64,000 nucleotides of DNA from Cynocephalus volans (GCF_027409185.1 NC_084464.1:42011095-42075094), one strand, 5' to 3'. Counted from the stretch's first letter, positions 49,400 through 62,540 are shown. The notes: generated by a model from the sequence alone, not told the origin. Numbers and translations are program-made.

Positions 49400-51560
49400 A
49401 AAGTAAGCTATTTTGTTTTAGAATACTTTTAGATTTACACAAAAGTTGCAAAGTTAGTGTAACCTAGGGTCCAGGGTCTCCTAAACACCCAGGTGCTCAC
49501 CACCACTAAAAGGCCCAAAACAGGAAGTAAACCAGTCATAACCCTTTGTTCTGAGTTTCTGTTTTTACAGAAGGCAGCAGGAAGTCTGAGCCATGAAATA
49601 CTAGACTGCCCTCAAAATATATCAGCTGAAACTGAAATACAGGCCCCAGAGATTAACTGTGGTGAAACTCTGCCCAAGGAGGAGCCGGGACCTCCACACC
49701 TACCTGCCTCTGTTTTATGTCATGAGTCAGCCATGACAGGAAGTGTCAATTCACCACGTGTGGACTGTAACTGTACTGGCCAAGGGCTCAAGGTTTAGCC
49801 CATGTGACAACTTCCTGAGGTCCCAAAGGCCACATTCTTGCCCGGGTCCAAACACAGATTTGGCTTCAGAACTGACCACTGAAGTATGTCCCATAGTCGA
49901 CCAATCCAAATTGAACAATCGTGTATCCTTCATTTGCATGAGAGGACCTAAATGAGAACTTGGGCAGGAAGATAGGCAGGAGCTTTGTTTATATAAGATG
50001 ACCCCTTTCCCTTGTTCAGGGAGATATTGCTTTGGGAACTATCCCCAGTGTTCTCCTTACTTGCTAGTAATAAAGCCTTTTCCTCCTACCCTGGTCTTGG
50101 TTGTGCTGTGTGAGAAACAGACCCTTGTAGTTCACTATCAGCAATGAGTAGTACATAGTTCCTGTACATCCCATACTCAGTTACTTATTGTTAACCTCTT
50201 ACTGTCATTCATTTATTTGTCACAGCTAATGGAGCCATATTGATACATTATCACTAAACTCCATACTTTACTTGGATTTCATTAGTTTTTGCTAATGTCC
50301 TTCTGTTCCAGGATTTCATCCAGGATATCACATTACATTTAGTCCCAATCATATCTTCTTATTAAGGCTCCTCTGGCTTGAATCTGGTTCTTTTTGATGA
50401 TCTTGATAATTTTGAGGAGTAATGCTCAGGTATCTTATAGAAAGTCCATCAATTTGAGCTTGATTGACTGGTACTATGGGTTTTGGGGAAGAAGACCAAG
50501 AGGTGAAATGTCATTCTCAATACAACATAGCAAGGGTACATAATATCAACTTGGCTTACCACTGGTGATACTAACCTTCATCACCTGGCTAAGGTAGAGT
50601 TCCCAGATTCCTCCCTGTAAAGTTCTTTTTTTTTTTTTTTTAACTTCTCCACATTTCCATACTGCAGTCTTTGGAAGAAAGTCACTGTGTGCAGCCCACA
50701 GTTAAGAAGTGTTTTGCTATAAACATTTGTGTTCAGGGTTTTGTGCAAATGTAAGTTTTCAAATTAGTTCAGTAAATATTAGGAGTGTGATCACTGGATT
50801 GAGCCTTATAAGAAACTGCCAAATATCATCCATAGTGGTTGTGCCATTTTGCATTCCTGCCAGCAGTGAATGAGGGTTTCTGTTGCTCTGCATTTTCATC
50901 AGCACTTGGTATGAGCAGTGTTTTAGATTTAGCCATTCTAACAGGTGTGTAACAGTATATTATTATTTTCATTTGCATTTCCCTAATGACAAATGATGTT
51001 GAGCATCTTTTCATATACTAATTTGGCATTTATATTTCTCCTTTGGTGATGTGTCTGTTCAGACTTTTGCCATTTTTCAATTGGGTTATTTGTTTCCTTA
51101 TTGTTCAGTTTTAAGGTTTCTTTGTATACTCTAGATACACGTCCTTTATTAGATATGTGATTTGTAAGTATTTTCTCCCAGTCTGTGGCCTGATCTCTTT
51201 TACTGACATAACAGCATATTGATGCACAGATATATTTACCTGGAAAGAAAAATGAGAAATTGCTAACTGTGATGGTCTCTGGATAGAGGACCTGGCTGAC
51301 TGGGGTTGGAGAGTGAGGACAATGTGACTTAGTTATCTGTGCATATCCTTGATTATCTTTTTAATTTTTAAATTTTTAACTTTAATTGTCAAAAAATGTA
51401 TACATTTATCATTTACATGTTCTTAAATATGTTTACATTGTGGAATGGCTAAATCAAGCTAATTAACATGCATTACTTCACATGCTTGTTTTTTGTTTCT
51501 TTTTATTTTTCTTACGTATGCATTATGTTTTCAAAAAACATTTAAAACCCCTTCCACTTG
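49400..51560 (-). mobile_element. Old L1 fragments (antisense), interrupted by an LTR
   Basis: 49410-49458 (cttttagatttacacaaaag) continues at about 50150 (tacatagttcctgtacatcc, ttggatttcattagtttttg). 50690-51200 keeps atagtggttgtgccatttt and gcatctttt; 51360-51560 is an L1 3'UTR piece. Confidence 0.6.
49459..50146 (+). mobile_element. Probable solo LTR (endogenous retrovirus fossil)
   Basis: Splits an antisense L1 stretch. It has LTR order: a TATA-like tttatataag near 49990, an aataaa near 50070, then a tcttggttgtgctgtgtgag U5-like end. Edges are approximate and no clean target duplication was found. ERV1-like; age intermediate. Confidence 0.5.
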
Positions 51561-51774
51561 TAAAACACTTGACAGATAATGTCTAGATCATGTGTTGAGA
51601 CTCAGATTCTGATCCTCTACTCTAAGATCTTCTCCCTGAACTACTTTACCTTAGAATTTCCATTTCTGGAAAAGGTGAGATAGATCATGTGGACAAATCT
51701 TTCCACTAAAAAAAGTTTAAAATGCCATGTAAAAGAGGAAAACCATCTTCTTAAAAGCATTAAAGAGCTCACTG

Positions 51775-51862
51775 GGGCTGGCTGGGTAGTTCAGTCAGTT
51801 AGAGCAAGATCCAGGGTTCAATCCAGGTACTGGCAAGTGGCAAAAAACAAAAACAAAAAAAA
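51775..51862 (+). mobile_element. tRNA-Ile-derived SINE, internally shortened
   Basis: ggggctggctgggtagttca, gttagagcaagatccagggt, tactggcaagtggc, A-rich tail. The stretch between the A and B boxes is shortened. Confidence 0.75.
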
Positions 51863-52226
51863 GCTGACAGGACAGTAATAAATGACCACACCACAAAAAG
51901 AAAGAAATGATGCTGCTTGGCTTCCATAGAGAATAGTGTTCTGAGAAATAGAAAAAGGCTCTGGAATTTTACTGTTCCAGAGCCCAGACATGGAGACCCC
52001 ACCCTTCCTGCTCTTTGTTCCAAGCTCTTGACTTTTTCTATCCATCTTCCTTCCCTCTTAAAATTGCAGATATAGCTTTTCTTTTCTGATTATAATGTAT
52101 ATTCACTGTAGAAAAATTATAAAATGCTGAAAATGATAATTGACAAATTAAAAATAATCCATAATCCTTACACCAGAGATATTTTGTTGAATTTCTTCCT
52201 AGTCCATTATGTATCCTCCTGCTGCT

Positions 52227-52256
52227 GAAACACTCTCTCTCTCTCTGTCTCTCTCT
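52227..52256. repeat. (CT)n microsatellite
   Basis: Short run of ctctct with one gt interruption. Confidence 0.8.
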
Positions 52257-52585
52257 AAGTTGATGAGCACAGTCCTCAGTGGCCCCCAGCCCGGACTCTC
52301 TAGATGCCATTTCCTGGGTCAGTTCACTCTCACACCTCCTGAGGGGGCTATTTCTCCCGTTTTCCTCCCTCCTCACACCCCCCTCCATTCCTGGCTCTTA
52401 TGTAATGAATTGATTTCTTTTTTTACCCCCCAGAAAAGGACTCAGGTGAGAACTGCATCATCATCTCCCCACAACCCCGGCATCTACACCTGTCTCCTCT
52501 TCCTTTCCAACAGTGATGATGAATGGTCCTCTCTCCTGCAGGCCACCCCTACACTCAGGCACAGGATTGGGTTCCTCCCTCCCCT

Positions 52586-52648
52586 GCAAGTTCATGGAAA
52601 GATTTGCATTATCTTTCAATTCTATTTTTCCATGAACTTTTTGAAGTA
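52586..52648. mobile_element. ~65-bp palindromic MITE
   Basis: agttcatggaaagatttgc at the left and ttccatgaactttttgaagt at the right are inverted. Same family as 25392-25459. Confidence 0.6.
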
Positions 52649-52861
52649 CCTTCATATTTCTACTCTCTGCTGGCTCATTCATTCCAGCATACAAACATGA
52701 TGTAATGTCTCCCATTAAAACAAACAAAATTAAATTCAATAAAAACAAAACCCTCCCATAAAAATCCACCACTTGATCCCATGTCTTCCTCCAACTACTG
52801 CCCCATTTCTATGACACTCCTTATATAACAGTTCCTGGGACCATTTTCTCATTTACTATGT

Positions 52862-53345
52862 TTTTTTTTTTTTTTTTTTTAATCAAATAGATATATGCAC
52901 ATAATTTTAAAAGTCAGATATTTCTACAAGGCTGCTTATAAACACAGCTGTTCCCAATCTTCCGTGCACCCCTATTCCCTGAATCCCAGAGGCAACCAGT
53001 CTTACTTCCTTTAGCTGATTCTCTAATTGTGACTTCTGTGCCTCTAAATAACACACTTACAGGGCTCCTTCTTTGTTTTTCAGTATTATGTGTCATCTTT
53101 AGTGGATTAGCTATCTTTCATACTTTCCTATCCTCCCAATGTACTTATTTTATAACTTTCAATGTAAAGTGTTTACATTATTATGACCATGTGTATGCAA
53201 ATTATGACTGGGCATGTGGTAGACAATGATTACTTTTCTATTATTGAATCAATTTTTTTTTAACATTCTCTGTAGTTACAAATGTGTTATTCCTTTATTT
53301 GCTTAATTCCTGTTGCACTCATCATGAAATCACTTTCAAATTCTT
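52862..53345 (-). mobile_element. L1-like fragment (antisense)
   Basis: T-run at 52860, then aatagatatatgcacataat, ttctacaaggctgcttataa and cagtattatgtgtcatctt, an antisense LINE order. It runs directly up to the class I pseudogene. Confidence 0.5.
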
Positions 53346-56250
53346 CCAGGGGGTCTACTACAACCCGAGCGAGGCCGGTGAGTGACCCCGGATCCAGGTC
53401 GCAGGTCGTGACCTCTCCTCCTCCCCACGGACGGGACGGGGTCGCCCGGAATCTCTGGGTCCGACCTTCACCCCGAGGTTGCAGGACCCTCCTGGACCCT
53501 CGACCCGGGAAGAGCCTGCTGGGATTAGTTCCGAGTTTGTTTTCAGTTTTATCTAAAAGTCTCTGGTCAATCACCGCCCGTCGGGTCGGCAGCCGGGGCG
53601 GGGCTGAGCGCGGGGCGGGGCCAGGGTCTCACACCCTCCAGTGGGTGTCCGGCTCCTCCTCCGCGGGTACAGTCATGCGACGGCGTATGAGCCCATTACA
53701 TCGCCCTGAACGAGGACCTGCGCTCCTGGACCGTGGCAGACGCGGCGGCTCAGATCTCCCGGCCCAACTGGGAGGCGGCCAGTGTGGCGGAGCAAGAGCG
53801 GGCCTACCTGGAGAGCAGGTGCGTGGAGTGGCTCCACAGATACCTGGAGACCGGGAAGGAGACGCTGCAGCGCGCAGGTAGGAGAGACTACGAAATTCCC
53901 CCTTGATCTTCGCTCCAGCTGAGGCTGGCGTCCCATGAGGAGGGGAGGAGAGTAGGACCCATGCCAGAAAACCTCCTCTTTCCTTGTTCCAGAGAGGTGG
54001 GAGTCCTCCTGGGTTTCCAGTCCTGTACCACAGAGTGACACGCAGAAGTCCTATCCTTTTCTGAGGAACAGTTAAAGGATCCAGTCTTTTCAGAAGTGGA
54101 GGAAGAGACTATGCCTGAAATATCTGAATAGTAGTTATCATTGACCATGACAGCAACTTTCTCTCAGCCTCTCAGCCCCACACCTAACGTCTTTGGAGGT
54201 CTGACTCCAGCTTTTCTGAGCCACTCAGCCTCTATCCAGGTCAGGCCCAGAAATCCCTTTTCTCCTCAGAGACCTGGAGCCTCCTATCCTGGGCCGTCTC
54301 ATCCTGATTCTAAAACTTACCAAGGAATAGGAAATCATCCCAGATGACTTGTGTCCGGGCTGGTCTCTGGGTTTGCACTCCCTCCCCCACGGCGACTGTC
54401 CTGTCTGTTCAGGATGGTCACATGAGTGCTGCCGTAGTGTCCCATGAGGGATGCACAGTTCCTGAATTTTTTGACCCTCCTCCTCAGACCCCCCAAAGAC
54501 ATATGTGACTTACCATCCCATCTCTGACCATGAGGGCTTCCTGAGGTGCTGGGCCCTGGGCTTCTCCCTGTAGAGATCACCAAGACCTAGCAGAGAATGG
54601 GGAGGATTAGACCCAGGACACAGAGTTTATGGAGAACAGGCCTGCAGAGGATGGAACCTTCCAGAAGTGGATGGCTGTGGTGGTGCCTTCTGGACAGGAG
54701 CAGAGATATACATGCCATGTGCAGCACGAGGGGCTGCCTGAGCCCGTGACCCTGAGATGGGGTAAGGACAGGGATGAGGGCAGAGAATCTTAGGGAAAGC
54801 AGGAGGCATTCTAGATACCTTCAGCAGGGCAGGGGTGAGACTTGGGGGCCAGGGCCTCTCACCTTCCCTTCCTTTCCCAGAGTGGTCTTCCTAGTACACT
54901 GTCTTTATTCTGAAGATATTCGTGGCATGGTTCTTAATGGAGCTGTGGTTATTGGAGCCGTGCTTACCATGGTGATGTGGAGGTAGAAGTGTTTATGTAA
55001 GGAAAGGAGGTTGTGTGGGTTTTCTTGTCCCATTGGGAGATTTCAAGCCCAGGTAGGAGCTTGCCTGTCTCTTGCCTCGTAGTGAGACACCATCCACACA
55101 TGTGCTTACCCAGTCACAGGTCCTGTTTGCCAACATTTACTCATTTGTATAGCACATGTGAAAATGAATGACAAATTTTTCACCTTGATTCTATTGATGG
55201 GGACCTAGTCTCTAGCAGTCAGAGGTCAGAGGGACAGGTTCCTGTTGATGACAGACATGTAAGAGGGTGGTTGGTCCAGTCCCTGCACATCTCCTTTCCT
55301 CATGTCTCCTGATTCAGCCCTGGGTCTGCAGTTTGTTTTGGAAACTTCCTGGGGTCCAGAACTACTCATTTCTTCTAGAACCTCATATCCCTGCCTCCTC
55401 CCTAGCCTCTCACTGGAGTTTTCTTCCCATAGGTGGAAAAGGAGGGAGCTATGCTCAGGCTTCTAGTAAGTGGAGGTCAGGGGGCGGTCCCTGAGACCTT
55501 TGGGACAGTGTAGACAGGAGCCTATGGGAGAGCTCACCCACCCCATAATCCCTCCTTTAGCTGTATCTCCTGTGGGCTCTGACCAGGTTCTGTTTTGTTC
55601 TTCCTAAGGCAGCAACAGTGCTAGGGCTTTGATGTGTCTTTCATGGCTTGTAAAGGTGAGATCATGAAGTTGGAGGAGGGGGACAGAGGGGATACTACTG
55701 GGTTATGTGAGTTCTTTAGATTTGGACATTTTGAGCATGTGGTGGGCCATTCAGTGTGTCAAGACTTACAGTGACTGACCTGATTTTGTTCCTAGTTATT
55801 TTCTTCTATAGTGTGAGCCAGCTGCTTTGTCTGGAACTGAGTGGTGCAAAACTTGTTCACAGCCCCATGTTGTGACTTCAAGAACCCTGACTCTGCTTTC
55901 TACAAAGGGAGTCTGAATGTGTCTGCCTTCCTATTAGGATAATATGAGGGTGTGGGAAAACCAGCCCACTCCCTACCCCCCATGACCTCTCTGCACACTG
56001 GCCTGTGTTTTCTTCCCCCCATGAATGACTTTCCTGTTCCAGCAGAGATGGGCTTGGGTCATCTCCATCCCTATCTTAACTCCATGTCGCACTGAGCTGC
56101 AACTTCTTACTTCTTTACTGAAAAGAAGAATCTGAATATGGATTTATTTTTTCAAATTCTTGCCATCAGTTGGAGTCAATGGGTTAAAGCAGTGGAAGAC
56201 TTATATTTGAGAGAGGAAATAAATGGAAGACCTCAGAACTTCCAGAATTT
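53346..56250 (+). pseudogene. 5'-truncated MHC class I pseudogene
   Basis: Starts abruptly with the last ~25 bases of exon 2 (tactacaacccgagcgaggcc) and its donor at 53377/53378. Exon 3 (alpha-2, 53625-53877) is 253 bp against the usual 276, with net loss near its start and a shifted frame, but keeps an [10 protein letters not shown]-like stretch in another frame. Exon 4 (alpha-3, about 54488-54763) keeps [16 protein letters not shown] but has a 1-bp loss, a stop in place of the YPAE segment and a TAG for the Trp in DLTW. Exon 5 (transmembrane, about 54881-54995), exon 6 (about 55436-55468), exon 7 (about 55608-55655) and the 3'UTR follow in order; the aataaa is at 56218. Exon 1, the promoter and most of exon 2 are gone. 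No product is expected. Confidence 0.9.
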
Positions 56251-56259
56251 GTGTGTTTG

Positions 56260-57285
56260 TTGTGCTGAATCTGTAGCAGGTGGTGACAGGAGAAGGCTTT
56301 GAGGAGCCAAGCATGGACAGGACCTGTGCCCAGTCAGTGCTCAGTACATTCTGGGCTTTGCCTAAGTCACTTCTTGCCTAGGTCATCTTTGTCCTTGTCC
56401 CTTCAGTAAAACCTTGTCCCACCAGGACCATGATCATAGGGATTTGGACCTTGCCCAAGACTTGTCCTGTTTGAAGCAAAGGCTTCATGTGGCCTGGTCA
56501 GCCAAGGCTTAGGCCTGGGACAGCCCTCAGCCTCCATGATTTGTGCATTTGTTTTGTTGTTACTTTGCTTTTATAGAGGGGACTAGGCCTGTTCTTGTTC
56601 TTGTATGTGAGTTCTGGTCTCATTTTCCCCTGCTTATCTCCTGTCTCTGACAGCAGCAGCTTTTCCTGTCATTGTCCTCCCAAGGCATGGGGTGGCTCCT
56701 GCACACAGGAGTCTCTGTGGTATAGGGACAAATTTTTAGACCCATCAAGCTCTTGTCCTCCTTTCAGGGCTGTTTTCTGGTTTATTCTTTCCACATATTC
56801 TCCAACCTTTTTAAAGGAACCAGGTTCTGTAATTAGAGAGCAGATCCCATATTTTCCTGTCTTAGGTAAATTCTTGTTAAGTTTCTATCTTCTCTGCTAG
56901 CCTATTCCCCTCCCTGCCCTTAGCTCTAGTAATCCTCTTATTGGCTCCAGTCTAGACTTATGGATTTGTAAAGCAGAGTCTAAGTTAGATTCACAGTTGG
57001 TTGGAAAATAGAGTCTATAAGCCTACGATCATTTTTTTCTGAAAAGGGAAATATGTGTGCTGTATTATACAGGAGGGTTATTGTGGGAGAGAGGGGAGAG
57101 CAGCACTTGTGAGAAAAGCACAGGCAGCAATGATGTCAACATGAGTGGATGTTGTGCTGCAGCTGCCATAAAACAGCATTTGATAAATTTTAAAAAATTT
57201 AAAAAACCCAAAACAATAGCATTTTATCTGAGACTACATTAGTAAAGATATTGTCTCTAGAATAGGGTGGTGCTATAGGCTGATC
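56260..57285. other. Intergenic, no gene recognised
   Basis: Sequence downstream of the class I pseudogene. It may include class I 3' flank carried along with the duplication, but I cannot show this. Frames at 56595-56900 are unsupported. Confidence 0.4.
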
Positions 57286-57289
57286 ATTC

Positions 57290-58540
57290 ATTTAGCCAAT
57301 ATTTGTTGAATGCCAGCTATATGACATGCTATTTTACATCTGAAAGCAAAAAACAGGCAAAAATTGCCAACCTTGTGGAGCATATGTTCTAGTGGGAAGA
57401 GACCGACTATATACTATAAGCAGAGTAAATAAGGAAAGTGTTTATGTTAGAAGATGGTCAGTGCAATGGGGAAGGTAATAAGGATTGTGGGTGTGGGGAG
57501 GAGGAAGAGGGCTATTTTATTAGGGTGGTCAGTGTGGGCATCATTGAAAAGGTAACCTTTGAGGAAAGTTTTGAAGGATATGAACTATCCGTGAGGGTGT
57601 CTGGGGCAGGTTCTTTGCAGGCAGGGGAACTTGCAGTGCAAATGCACTGGGGCAGGAAGGTGTCTGTTCCAGGAAGAGTGAGAAGGCTGGATGGCTGGAA
57701 CAGAGAGTGACCGAGATGAAGTCACAGGTACAGCCACATCATGTAAGCCTGGGGGATACCAGAAGGGTTTTGACCTTTGCTCTGGGTGAGATGGGGATTT
57801 GCAAGACAGTTCTGAGCTGAAGAAAGACATGGTGCATCTTATCTTTTAAAAGGATCACTCTGGCTGCTGTGCTGAAACAAAATCAAGGGGTGAGGAGTGA
57901 GCAAGAGTGTGGGGAAAACAGTAGGAAACTAGTGCAATATTCTAGGCTAGAGATGTTGGTTGCTTCCCCTGGGGTGTGAGCAGAAAAAAGAGTGGGAAAT
58001 TATTAGATTTTAGATATATTTTGAGTATGTATTTTACCAAATATTCTAATGGATTAAATCTGGCTTATGAGAAAGAGGGAGCCGAGGAGGAAACCAAAAA
58101 TTGTAGACTGTACAAGTAGAAAGATGAAGTTGCTGTTAGCAGAGACGGGGATGATTCCAAAAGGAGCATATTTGAGGAGGGGGTATCACAGACACTGAAT
58201 TTAGGAGATGTTGAATCTGAGATATCTATTAGAAATTCATGTGAGATTGTTGGGCCAGAGCAATAGATTTGGGAAGTGATGCCATATAAGTGATATTTAC
58301 TTATTTATTTATTTTTTTTAAAAGATGACTGATAAGGGGATCTTAACCCTTGACTTGGTGTTGTCAGCACCATGCTCTCCCAAGTGAGCTAACCGGCCAT
58401 CCCTATACAGGGATCCAAACCTGTGGCCTTGGTATTATTAGCACCACACTCTCCCAAGTGAGCCGTGGGCTGGTTCTATAAATGATATTTAAAGCCTTGA
58501 GCATGGATGAGATTGTGGAGGATACCAACATTAATAAAGC
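57290..58540 (+). repeat. Ancient ~1.2-kb mammalian interspersed repeat
   Basis: Phrases such as cttgtggagcatatgttcta, aaaaggatcactctggctgc and atttaaagccttgagcatgg occur in this order in a widespread old non-coding repeat. Family name not recalled with confidence. Split by a SINE at 58305-58475. Confidence 0.5.
58305..58475 (-). mobile_element. tRNA-Ile-derived SINE, dimer
   Basis: tttaaaagatgactgataa at the left, ctcccaagtgagccgtgggc at the right. Flanked by ataagtgatattta and ataaatgatattta. Inserted in the ancient repeat above. Confidence 0.9.
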
Positions 58541-58699
58541 AAATGTATTTCACAGGGCCTAGCACATAGAATTGTTAAGCTTGGGAAAGACAGAAAACTT
58601 TCCCAGGGCTAAAGTCTCTGTTGTAAATAAAAAATTGTAACACAGTAGCAAAAATGCTTGCTCTAAGGGCAGATGTCCTTGGTGCAGCTAAACCTAATG

Positions 58700-60060
58700 A
58701 ATGTTGCCATGATAATTATCTCGTTCTTTTTGTAACCACCTATGTTCCTTTTCTGTAACTTTCTTGCCTGGATGATAAACACTGAGAGAAAACCTTATTT
58801 GGGGTTATTTCTGAGGAATGCTTCTCGCTTGAAGGTTCTGGAATCAACCCTTTTGGACCTCTCACTGTTCAGAAGAAATGGGCTTTGAGTAATCCTTTGC
58901 TTCTACATCACCCTGGGAGAGGTGGCACAGATACCACTGCTAACACCACTGACACTCTGATGCTGGACACTGGACCCTGCGGCTAGGACTGTTGTCACTG
59001 CTGCTTCTGGAAACTGGACATCGCTACTGTCTCTCACACCACACTTGCCAAAATGTGTCTGCATAGTCCCATCCTGTCCGATTCACCATGTCCTGAGTCA
59101 GAATCCAGTATGTGGTCATCTGACTGGTGGAGCCAAAGCCAGATACCATATCCAGCTGCAAAACTGGGAAAGTGAGTTTTCCTCATTTATGGAGAGAGTT
59201 GGTCTCTGCCTCCTACCACGACTCTCTAAGTGCGGCATTCTAATGTGGAAAGAGAGTTCAGGTGCTGGGACATAGGAGTTGTGATGTTGTGAAATATATA
59301 TTTGATCTTCATCTCTGTATCCTGGCATACAACTCCTAAAATTCTTAGACTCTCCAAGGTTCTGTCTTTTCATATACTAATGACTTAACTGATGGCCAGC
59401 AGCTCCTAGGTAACTTCAAGATGGGAGCTGGTCACCAGAAAGACCAAGGCAGAGACTTTCAGTCCCACCCTCCAACCTCTGGGGAGGGGAGAGGAGCTGA
59501 AGGCTAAGTTGACCACTAATAGCCAAAGATTTAATCAATCATGCCTATGTAATGAAGCCTCCATAAAAACCAAAAGGACAGCGTTCGGAGAGCTTCCACA
59601 CAGCTGAACATGTGGAGGGTGTCATACCCGGGGAGGGCGTGGGAAGCTCCATGCCTCTTCCCCCAAACCTCGCCCTATGCGTCTCTTCATCTGTATCCTT
59701 TGTGATATCCTTTATAATAAACCAGTAAATGTAAGTATTTCCCTGATTTCTGTTAGCCACTCAGTAAATCAGTCTAACCCAAGGAGGGGGTTGTGGGAAC
59801 CCCAGTTTATAGCTAGTCAGTCAGAAGCACAGGTGAAACAACCTGGAACTTGGAATTAGTGTCAGAACTGGGAAGCAGGGGTGGTCTTGTGGGACTGCTC
59901 CCCACTGTGGGATCTGACACAGTCTCCAGGTAGATAGTGTCAGAATTGAATTAGAGGATACCTGGCTGATGTCCAATGGAGAATTGCTTGCTTGCTTGTT
60001 GGTGGGGAGAAGTCCCCACATACTCGGTCACAGAAGTCAGTCTTCTGTGTTGATGATTGT
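58700..60060 (+). mobile_element. Degraded LTR-retroelement remnant (ancient fossil)
   Basis: 58900-59340 resembles sequence seen next to old mammalian LTRs (gaaactggacatcgctact, cagctgcaaaactggga). 59400-60010 reads like an LTR with cctttataataaaccagta near its polyadenylation region. Family uncertain (ERVL-like possible). Many breaks. Confidence 0.5.
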
Positions 60061-60369
60061 TGTGCTGGGAGACAAGAGGAAAAACACAGTTTGTGTTTCT
60101 TTTTTCCCATTCCTACAGGGGTGATAGGGTGGAAAAGGAAAGAAAAAAGTCAATTGTGGAACAGTGATCTGAGGCTAGGACTTTATGTCGTGTATTGCAG
60201 GCAATTGGGTTTGTTTGCATGAATGAGTGACTAGTATATGACATCTTTCAACTTATTCCCTTGATAGTTTATGAGGAACAGCTGTTGTCTGTACCAGTTT
60301 ATACTCTCAGAGAAGTGAAGTGACATTGTGAGATGGTGAAATGATTACTTAAAACTTGTTAGAACTTTG

Positions 60370-60475
60370 GGGCTGGCCCGTGGCTCACTCGGGAGAGTGT
60401 GGTGCTGATAACACCAAGGCCACGGGTTCGGATCCTATGGCGGGATCCTGAGGGGAAAAAAAAATAAAATAAAGT
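60370..60475 (+). mobile_element. tRNA-Ile-derived SINE, unit-1 monomer
   Basis: Only the first dimer unit (ggggctggcccgtggctcac to cacgggttcggatccta) followed by a short tail and A-run. Flanked by aaaacttgttagaacttt and aaaacttgttagagcttt, so it was inserted as a monomer. Confidence 0.9.
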
Positions 60476-60598
60476 AAAACTTGTTAGAGCTTTAAAAATT
60501 CAGATCTATAAGACTTCAGAGGATCTGTGTATACACCGGCCTTTTATGTTAATATTTGTATTTCTTTGTACATGCACAGTTTTTATGTGACCTTTACT

Positions 60599-60967
60599 GT
60601 CTTAGTCTATTCAGGCTACTATAACAGAATCCTATCAACTGGATGGCTATAAACAACAGAAATTTGTTTCTCACAGTTCTGGAATCTGGAAAGTCCAGGA
60701 TCAAGGTGCCAGCGAATTTGGTGTCTGGTGAAAGCCCATTTCCTGATTCATAGACAGCCATCTTCTTGAAGTGGCTTCATGGTTGAGGAAGTTCTTGAGG
60801 TCTTTTTTTGTATTAGGGCAATAATCCCATTCATGAGGACTCCACCCTCATGACCTAATCACCTCCCAGAGAACCCACCTGTAAATATTATCACATTGGT
60901 GATTAAATTTAAACGTATGAATGGAGGGGGTAGGGGGCAGGACACAAATATTCAGTCTATATAGTAG
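60599..60967 (-). mobile_element. MaLR LTR (MLT1/MST type, ancient fossil)
   Basis: cttagtctattcaggctac, aacaacagaaatttgtttc, caggatcaaggtgccagc, cattcatgaggactccaccc, then attcagtctatatagta: the antisense of the same LTR family seen at 48279. Confidence 0.75.
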
Positions 60968-61048
60968 CCACAAAAGTCTAAAAAATCATCCTAATTTTGT
61001 CACCCTGTTATTCAAACTCTGGTCTATGAATAGCTGACAATCAAACTT

Positions 61049-61226
61049 TTTTTTTTTTTTTTGTCTTTTTTTTGTGACCGGTAAGGGGATCGCAACCCTT
61101 GGCTTGGTGTCGTCTGCACCACGCTGAGCCAGTGAGCGCACCGGCCATCACTATATAGGATCCGAACCCGCAGTGAGCGCCGTGCTCCCAGCACCACACT
61201 CTCCCAAGCGCACCACCGGGTCGGCC
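61049..61226 (-). mobile_element. tRNA-Ile-derived SINE, dimer
   Basis: T-run, gtgaccggtaaggggatcgc, two units, gggtcggccc at the right. aatcaaact is duplicated at the edges. High CpG content suggests relative youth. Confidence 0.9.
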
Positions 61227-61465
61227 CGTAATCAAACTATTTTAAGCAGACCCAAGGACATGATATAAATGCTCATCTTTTGTTCAGCTGTTATCAGTCT
61301 GGGACAAGATAAGGTAGAGGTTTACTTTCTTACTCTTACTCTCAGTTTCTGTACGTATCTCATTTTGGGCTGGTACCAAATAGTTCATAGACCAGTGCTG
61401 CCTCACAGACCACATATTGATTAACATTGTTCTAAATGGACTTGGATTAACATTGTTCTAAATAG

Positions 61466-61508
61466 AGTTAAAAGATAATATGAATCTTTCCATGAACTTT
61501 TTGAAGTA
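61466..61508. mobile_element. MITE half (one arm)
   Basis: gttaaaagataatatgaatc then tttccatgaactttttgaag, the core and right arm of the 25392 family; the left arm is missing. Confidence 0.5.
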
Positions 61509-61559
61509 CACTCGCTCAGTCTCTAGTGTCTTCCCTGGTGTTAGGTAAATAACAGTAAT

Positions 61560-62540
61560 TAATCAGTAGTTAATGGGGATTCCATTTCCAGTAATATGAT
61601 ATGCTAGATTTTTAAGGTTGCCTGTTCCATTGAAAATGACTAAAAATAATAGATAAAATATAAAAAGCATCCAAAAGTATAGAAGAACAAGCAAGAGAAT
61701 AATCATTTAGGCCAAAATATAAATGTGGGCAGGAATCCAGAGAGAAAAGTTGCTTTTATCATGAGTGCATTTGCCAAATCTGGAAAAAGCTTTGATTTTC
61801 TCAAGCTTACAAGCTGTAATAGACAGGAGATGACACCCAAAGCTTGTTCGTATAGGGAGCATAGTAGGAGACACTCCCCCACCCCAGAAAATCTGAGAAA
61901 TCAAGGATTCAAATCCTCAAAGGGTAAAATAAAACAAACTCTGCCTCATCCTCCAATACAGGCATATTCTAAGGATATTTGCCTTTGAGCCACCAAAAAT
62001 GTGAGTGAACAACAGTTTCTGAGAATTTGTCATCACCAGTCAGTACTCCTGTAGATTTATTGTCCAAATTTCCTTTACCATTGTGGGTTACAATAACCTC
62101 AAGCCATAATTTTAATTTATAATTTGCCTGGATTGGTCATGACTCAAAAATTGAAAGAAAGAAGGAAAAATCTCTAGAGAAATGCAGACTTAACCTATGT
62201 GTGAAAAAATTTACATAAATAATTATACTAGGAAAGAGAACACAGAGCAAGAAATGTATAAATACAGATGTAAAGAAAAAGACATTATGATTAAGAACTA
62301 GAAGAGACAATAGATAATAAGAAGAATCTCGTAAAACTTCAACATTGGAATTATGAGACATAGTATATAACATAACTAGGATTATTACATATAAAGAAAA
62401 AATGGTACACTTGACAATTACTGAAGAACATAGGAAACTAAAAATGATGTTTTTCAAAGGAAGCATATATAGTTTTTAGAAATTAAAATTCTGAAATTTG
62501 AATTAAAAATTTAGTTCATGGACTTTTGCTTTGGGCCATT
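61560..62540 (+). mobile_element. Old L1 5' region fragment
   Basis: A-rich sense-strand sequence such as atatgatatgctagattttt and ggttgcctgttccattg fits the 5'UTR/ORF1 part of an ancient L1M. No open frame survives. Confidence 0.45.

Noticed and set aside
53282-53881. 199-codon frame across the class I pseudogene
   Set aside because: Reads through LINE sequence, intron 2 and exon 3 in the wrong frame; only a short GSHTLQW patch is class I-like.
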